Assembly (NCBI GenBank): GCA_036271855.1
Contig: DATAZV010000327.1
Coordinates: forward strand, 1 to 7,236
Length of the DNA stretch: 7,236 nt
Source of the DNA: JAQGMJ01 sp036271855
GTDB taxonomy: Bacteria; Pseudomonadota; Gammaproteobacteria; Burkholderiales; JAEUOS01
Direction of reading: 5' to 3'
The notes under the pieces were generated by a model. The model ran no database searches. It saw nothing but the letters and a program-made list of their open reading frames with translations, and was not told the origin of the DNA. Position 1 is the first letter of the stretch. Each line of letters starts with the position of its first letter. The translations under genes and the position numbers were made by a program. Positions 5,115 through 7,236 of this stretch are shown in pieces.

Positions 5115-5294
5115 CGGTGGCCTTGGTCCCCCCTATCAAGGTCGCCGCCGTCCGCCTTCATTGGGCCTTTAGCGTGACCTCCTCCCGCGCGAATAGGTGA
5201 ATGGCGGACCGGGCGTCGAATCCCCCTGGCCCCCCCAGGCGACGCCCGTCTTTCCGGCGTGATTGGCCTTGTGCCAATCACGCCATTATTTTTT
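5115..5294 (+). ncRNA. Candidate small RNA: four tandem hairpins with C-rich loops, ending in an intrinsic terminator
   Basis: Four stems follow one another almost without spacers. A: 5115-5127 with 5135-5147, 13 contiguous pairs including three G-U, loop CCCCCCT. B: GTCCGCC (5150-5156) with GGCGGAC (5203-5209), then TTCATT with GGTGAA across one bulged T, enclosing a 33-base loop with CCTCCTCCC (5178-5186). C: CGGGCGTCG (5210-5218) with CGACGCCCG (5240-5248), a six-base bulge, then CCTGG/CCAGG around CCCCC. D: the terminator at 5256-5294. No credible protein gene covers this span, and argB starts beyond the terminator, so an RNA ending here is the simplest reading. The 5' end is uncertain (about 5100-5115). 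The T-rich stretch 5037-5114 shows no convincing promoter, so the RNA might derive from hsp20 read-through. It does not resemble 6S, 4.5S, tmRNA or RNase P RNA. ACCTCCT (5177-5183) equals the 16S anti-Shine-Dalgarno core, which suggests binding to ribosome-binding sites. Confidence 0.6.
5256..5294 (+). terminator. Strong intrinsic terminator upstream of argB
   Basis: GGCGTGATTGGC (5256-5267) and GCCAATCACGCC (5273-5284) form a perfect 12-bp stem with loop CTTGT. The stem is followed by ATTATTTTTT (5285-5294). The U-tract is on the plus strand only, so it ends rightward transcription about 120 bases before the argB start. It is about 300 bases past hsp20, which implies that some transcript ends in this gap. 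Confidence 0.92.
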
Positions 5295-5374
5295 CCGGAA
5301 CCTGTTTTGCGGGCGGCTGCCGCTCCACGCGCCTCTGCCACAAAGGATTCACGATTGGCCGGGCCCGCGGGCGT

Positions 5375-5380
5375 TACAAT
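5375..5380 (+). promoter_or_regulatory. argB promoter -10 box (TACAAT)
   Basis: TACAAT matches TATAAT at five of six positions and lies 30 bases before the argB ATG, in a GTTACAATCGGCGCAT context. The best nearby -35-like sequence, TTGGCC (5355-5360), is only 14 bases upstream, so the -35 element is unclear. It lies downstream of the strong terminator at 5256-5294, which makes an independent promoter for argB necessary. Predicted transcription start is near 5387, giving a leader of about 24 bases. Confidence 0.5.
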
Positions 5381-5410
5381 CGGCGCATTCACGTCTTCGC
5401 CGCCGCCGCA

Positions 5411-6298
5411 ATGACCGACGCCAAAGTCTCCCCCGCCACCCAGGCTTCCATCCTCGCCGAGGCGCTGCCCTACATCAAGCGCTTTCACGGCAAGACCATC
5501 GTCGTCAAATACGGCGGCAACGCCATGACCGACGTGAGCCTGCAAAAGGGCTTCGCGCGCGACGTGGTGATGTTGAAGCTCGTGGGCCTCAACCCGGTGG
5601 TGGTGCACGGCGGCGGCCCGCAGATCGAGGCCCTGCTCAAGCAATTGAACATCAAGAGCAAATTCATCCAGGGCATGCGCGTCACCGATGCGGCCACCAT
5701 GGACGTGGTCGAAATGGTGCTGGGCGGCGCGGTGAACAAGGACATCGTCACCCTGATCAACCAGGCCGGCGGCAAGGCCGTGGGTCTGACCGGCCAGGAC
5801 GGCGACCTGATCCGCGCCAAAAAGCTGCTGATGCCCAACAAGGACAAGCCCAGCGAGTTCATCGACATCGGCCAGGTGGGCGACATCGAATCGATCGACC
5901 CCGCCGCCATCGTCGCCTTGCAGGCCGCCGGCTTCATCCCGGTGATCGCGCCGATCGGCGCCGGCAGCGAAGGCGAGAGCTACAACATCAATGCCGACGT
6001 GGTGGCCGGCAAGATCGCGGAAATATTAAAGGCCGAAAAACTGGTGCTGCTGACCAACACCCCCGGTGTGCTCGACAAGGCCGGCAAGCTCTTGACCAAC
6101 ATCACCCCGCACGACATCGACGACATGGTGGCCGACGGCACCCTGTCCGGCGGCATGCTGCCGAAAATCTCTTCCGCCCTGGACGCGGCGCGCGCGGGGG
6201 TGAAGAGCGTGCACATCATCGACGGCCGGGTCGAGCATGCGCTGCTGCTGGAAATCCTCACCGATCAAGGCGTGGGCACGCTGATCCGCTCGAAATAG
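5411..6298 (+). CDS. argB: Acetylglutamate kinase
   Basis: ArgB phosphorylates N-acetyl-L-glutamate with ATP, the second step of the acetylated arginine pathway, in the cytosol. The 295-residue protein has the amino-acid-kinase fold. KYGGN (33-37, Lys33 contacting phosphate) and VVHGGGPQI (64-72) come first, then GMRVTD (88-93), TGQDGDLI (127-134), YNINADVVAGKIA (191-203), LLTNTPGVLD (213-222) and SGGMLPK (246-252), with Lys252 as the second catalytic lysine. An N-terminal segment of about 25 residues precedes the kinase core, as in the hexameric, arginine-inhibited enzymes of Pseudomonas and Thermotoga, so feedback inhibition by arginine is likely (inference). The frame is open back to 5201, but that extension crosses the terminator at 5256-5294 and lacks family character, so ATG 5411 is the start. 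The start has no clear Shine-Dalgarno. Confidence 0.97.
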   Translation: MTDAKVSPATQASILAEALPYIKRFHGKTIVVKYGGNAMTDVSLQKGFARDVVMLKLVGLNPVVVHGGGPQIEALLKQLNIKSKFIQGMRVTDAATMDVVEMVLGGAVNKDIVTLINQAGGKAVGLTGQDGDLIRAKKLLMPNKDKPSEFIDIGQVGDIESIDPAAIVALQAAGFIPVIAPIGAGSEGESYNINADVVAGKIAEILKAEKLVLLTNTPGVLDKAGKLLTNITPHDIDDMVADGTLSGGMLPKISSALDAARAGVKSVHIIDGRVEHALLLEILTDQGVGTLIRSK

Positions 6299-6335
6299 CG
6301 GACCTTCGGCAACCGCAGATGCCAGGACTGGCGAC

Positions 6336-6626
6336 GTGATGACCGAAGAGATGCGACGTCCGCAGAAAAGCGTCGCCTCGCTGCTGGCCGCCGCCTTCCT
6401 GATCGATCTCGTCTGCTCTTTCGCCTTTTACGGCCTGTGCAAGGGCTATGCGCCGCGCATCGGCTGGGGCTGGTTCCTGCTGATCTGGGTGGCGGTGATC
6501 CTGGTGCCGGTGTTCGCCTATCTGACGGTCAAGCGCGGCAGTGCGCGCGCGGCGCTCGGGCCTTTCATGATGTTTTCGACGCCCGGGCTGCTGCTGGGAA
6601 TGGTGTTTCCGTTCGCCCTGCTCTAG
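6336..6626 (+). CDS. Small membrane protein of unknown function, three predicted helices
   Basis: I do not recognise a family. The protein has about 95 residues. After a charged N-terminus (MTEEMRRPQK) there are three hydrophobic stretches: about residues 13-35 (VASLLAAAFLIDLVCSFAFYG), 43-65 (GWGWFLLIWVAVILVPVFAYL) and 72-96 (LGPFMMFSTPGLLLGMVFPFALL). A short basic loop, KRGSAR, lies between the last two, and the chain ends inside the third helix. The start is GTG 6336 or ATG 6339; AGGA at 6324-6327 sits 8 bases from the GTG and 11 from the ATG. It begins 37 bases after argB on the same strand with no terminator between, so co-transcription with argB is likely. Consistent GC-rich codon use and clean membrane segments support a real gene. 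Confidence 0.7.
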   Translation: MMTEEMRRPQKSVASLLAAAFLIDLVCSFAFYGLCKGYAPRIGWGWFLLIWVAVILVPVFAYLTVKRGSARAALGPFMMFSTPGLLLGMVFPFALL

Positions 6627-6632
6627 GCCGCG

Positions 6633-7172
6633 CTACTTCTTCACCGGTCCTACCAGTTCACCGATCTCGGCGACGTCTTCCTCGAACATCTCGCCGGTCT
6701 CGAGGCGCGCGAGCTTGCCGTCGCGGCCGATGACGTAGGTGACCGGCAGACCGCGCGGGCGCTGCAGCGCCTTGTCGATGGCCGGGTTGGTCATCACCAC
6801 CGGAAAGCTGAGCTTGCGCGACTCGACAAAGCCGCGTGCCTTGGCGACGCCGTTCTCGATGTTCAGGCCGATCACCACCAGGCCGTCTGCGGCGCGGGCG
6901 CGATAAAGCTTTTCGAAATAGGGCAATTGTTTCTGGCAGAAGGGGCACCAGGAGGCCCAGTATTCCAGCACCACCACCTTGCCCTTCAGGTCTGCCGCCG
7001 TCACCGTTTTGCCGTCGATGGTCTTGAACTCGGGAATGGCAATACCCTGCCCCAGCACCGGCCGGGGAGCGCCCGAGCCCGGCACGTCGCTGGATGGACG
7101 ATCGGCGGCGTCGGCAAGCACCGTGGCGAAGAGGAGCGGCAAGGCGAGCAGGAAGCAAAAAAAACGGCGCAT
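6633..7172 (-). CDS. Secreted TlpA/ResA-like thioredoxin-fold protein
   Basis: This 179-residue protein has a signal peptide: basic MRR, a hydrophobic core FFCFLLALPLLFATVLA, and probable cleavage near ADA-AD (about 22-24). It should act in the periplasm. The thioredoxin fold starts near 45: DGKTVTAADLKGKVVVLEYWASWCPFC (53-79), with the redox pair Cys76/Cys79 (WCPFC), then an insert and the cis-proline loop GLPVTYVIGRDG (141-152, Pro143). Proteins of this type reduce disulfides, for example in apocytochrome c, or act in periplasmic redox control. The specific partner is unknown. The CPFC dipeptide differs from the CxPC more usual in ResA and TlpA proteins. It converges on the small membrane-protein gene with a 6-base gap and no obvious terminator. 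Upstream of the ATG there is TATACA (complement of 7182-7187) but neither a clear -35 box nor a Shine-Dalgarno. Confidence 0.92.
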   Translation of the reverse strand: MRRFFCFLLALPLLFATVLADAADRPSSDVPGSGAPRPVLGQGIAIPEFKTIDGKTVTAADLKGKVVVLEYWASWCPFCQKQLPYFEKLYRARAADGLVVIGLNIENGVAKARGFVESRKLSFPVVMTNPAIDKALQRPRGLPVTYVIGRDGKLARLETGEMFEEDVAEIGELVGPVKK

Positions 7173-7192
7173 GATGTGGACTGTATACGTTT

Positions 7193-7236
7193 TCAGGCGA
7201 TGCCCGGATTGCCTTCGACGCCGGTAAGTTTAGGCA
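7193..7236 (-). CDS. Possible C-terminal tail of an upstream minus-strand gene
   Basis: Reading leftwards from the window edge, one frame gives ...PKLTGVEGNPGIA followed by TGA (7195-7193), 20 bases before the TlpA-like start. The codons (GGC, GTC, GAA, GGC, CCG, GGC, ATC, GCC) fit the GC-rich usage of the window. If real, the thioredoxin-like gene would be second in an operon, which would explain its lack of a clear promoter. Thirteen codons are too few to identify a product. Confidence 0.22.
   Translation of the reverse strand, partial: PKLTGVEGNPGIA

Noticed and set aside
5172..5190. GGAGGAGG on the minus strand as a ribosome-binding site for a leftward gene
   Set aside because: No start codon lies at usable spacing. 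The open leftward frame there is Gly/Arg-rich and runs through the RNA candidate without any recognisable domain.
5210..5236. tRNA-like T-arm (GGGCGTCGAATCCCCC)
   Set aside because: No acceptor, D or anticodon arm can be placed around it, and the same bases fit a better 9-bp stem with 5240-5248.
5115..5294. 6S, 4.5S/SRP, tmRNA or RNase P RNA
   Set aside because: The fold is a chain of local hairpins rather than one long bulged rod. The SRP GGAAG apical motif, the RNase P conserved blocks and the tmRNA ends are all missing.
5201..5410. In-frame upstream extension of argB
   Set aside because: It would translate through the intrinsic terminator at 5256-5294 and lies upstream of the TACAAT promoter. 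The extra 70 residues are Arg/Pro/Cys-rich and absent from acetylglutamate kinases.

Overview
This 7.2 kb, GC-rich window looks like chromosomal DNA of a betaproteobacterium, most likely of the Burkholderiales. The clues are the GC- and C-ending codon use, the fused flavin monooxygenase/old-yellow-enzyme gene, the small CWC-type cysteine-rich protein beside cobT, and a TACAAT-type -10 box in front of argB. The genus cannot be fixed from the sequence alone. No insertion sequence, CRISPR array, tRNA or rRNA was seen. The content is mostly core metabolism, and the more novel material lies in the non-coding DNA around the small heat-shock gene.

Layout. (1) 2-2275 (+): a 5'-truncated fused enzyme, an FAD monooxygenase followed by an old-yellow-enzyme domain, of the 2-aminobenzoyl-CoA monooxygenase/reductase or salicylyl-CoA 5-hydroxylase type. 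It is followed by GC-rich palindromes and then by a flavin-reductase-domain protein (2463-3014, +). (2) Converging on that pair from the right is a two-gene minus-strand unit: a 73-residue eight-cysteine CWC protein (4046-4267) overlapping cobT (3031-4083). (3) Divergent from that unit is hsp20 (4520-4957, +), with a sigma32-like promoter and a 5' leader that can fold over its ribosome-binding site. (4) The 453-base gap 4958-5410 has no convincing protein gene. It holds a nested hairpin just after hsp20, an unremarkable T-rich stretch at about 5037-5114, four back-to-back hairpins ending in a textbook intrinsic terminator (5115-5294), and the argB promoter. (5) argB (5411-6298, +) is followed by a small three-helix membrane protein (6336-6626, +). 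A secreted TlpA-like thioredoxin (6633-7172, -) converges on it with a 6-base gap. The last 44 bases may hold the tail of another minus-strand gene.

Main points. The region 5115-5294 is probably an undescribed small RNA. Its hairpins present C-rich loops, one carrying CCTCCTCCC, which contains the 16S anti-Shine-Dalgarno heptamer ACCTCCT. It lies downstream of, and in the same direction as, a heat-shock gene, which recalls the stress-induced CcsR/'cuckoo' RNAs. The hsp20 leader can form 13 base pairs that occlude AAGGAG, with one bulged G, and has a competing local hairpin, so it is a candidate two-state RNA thermometer. Both conclusions come from base pairing done by eye; no folding program or database search was run.
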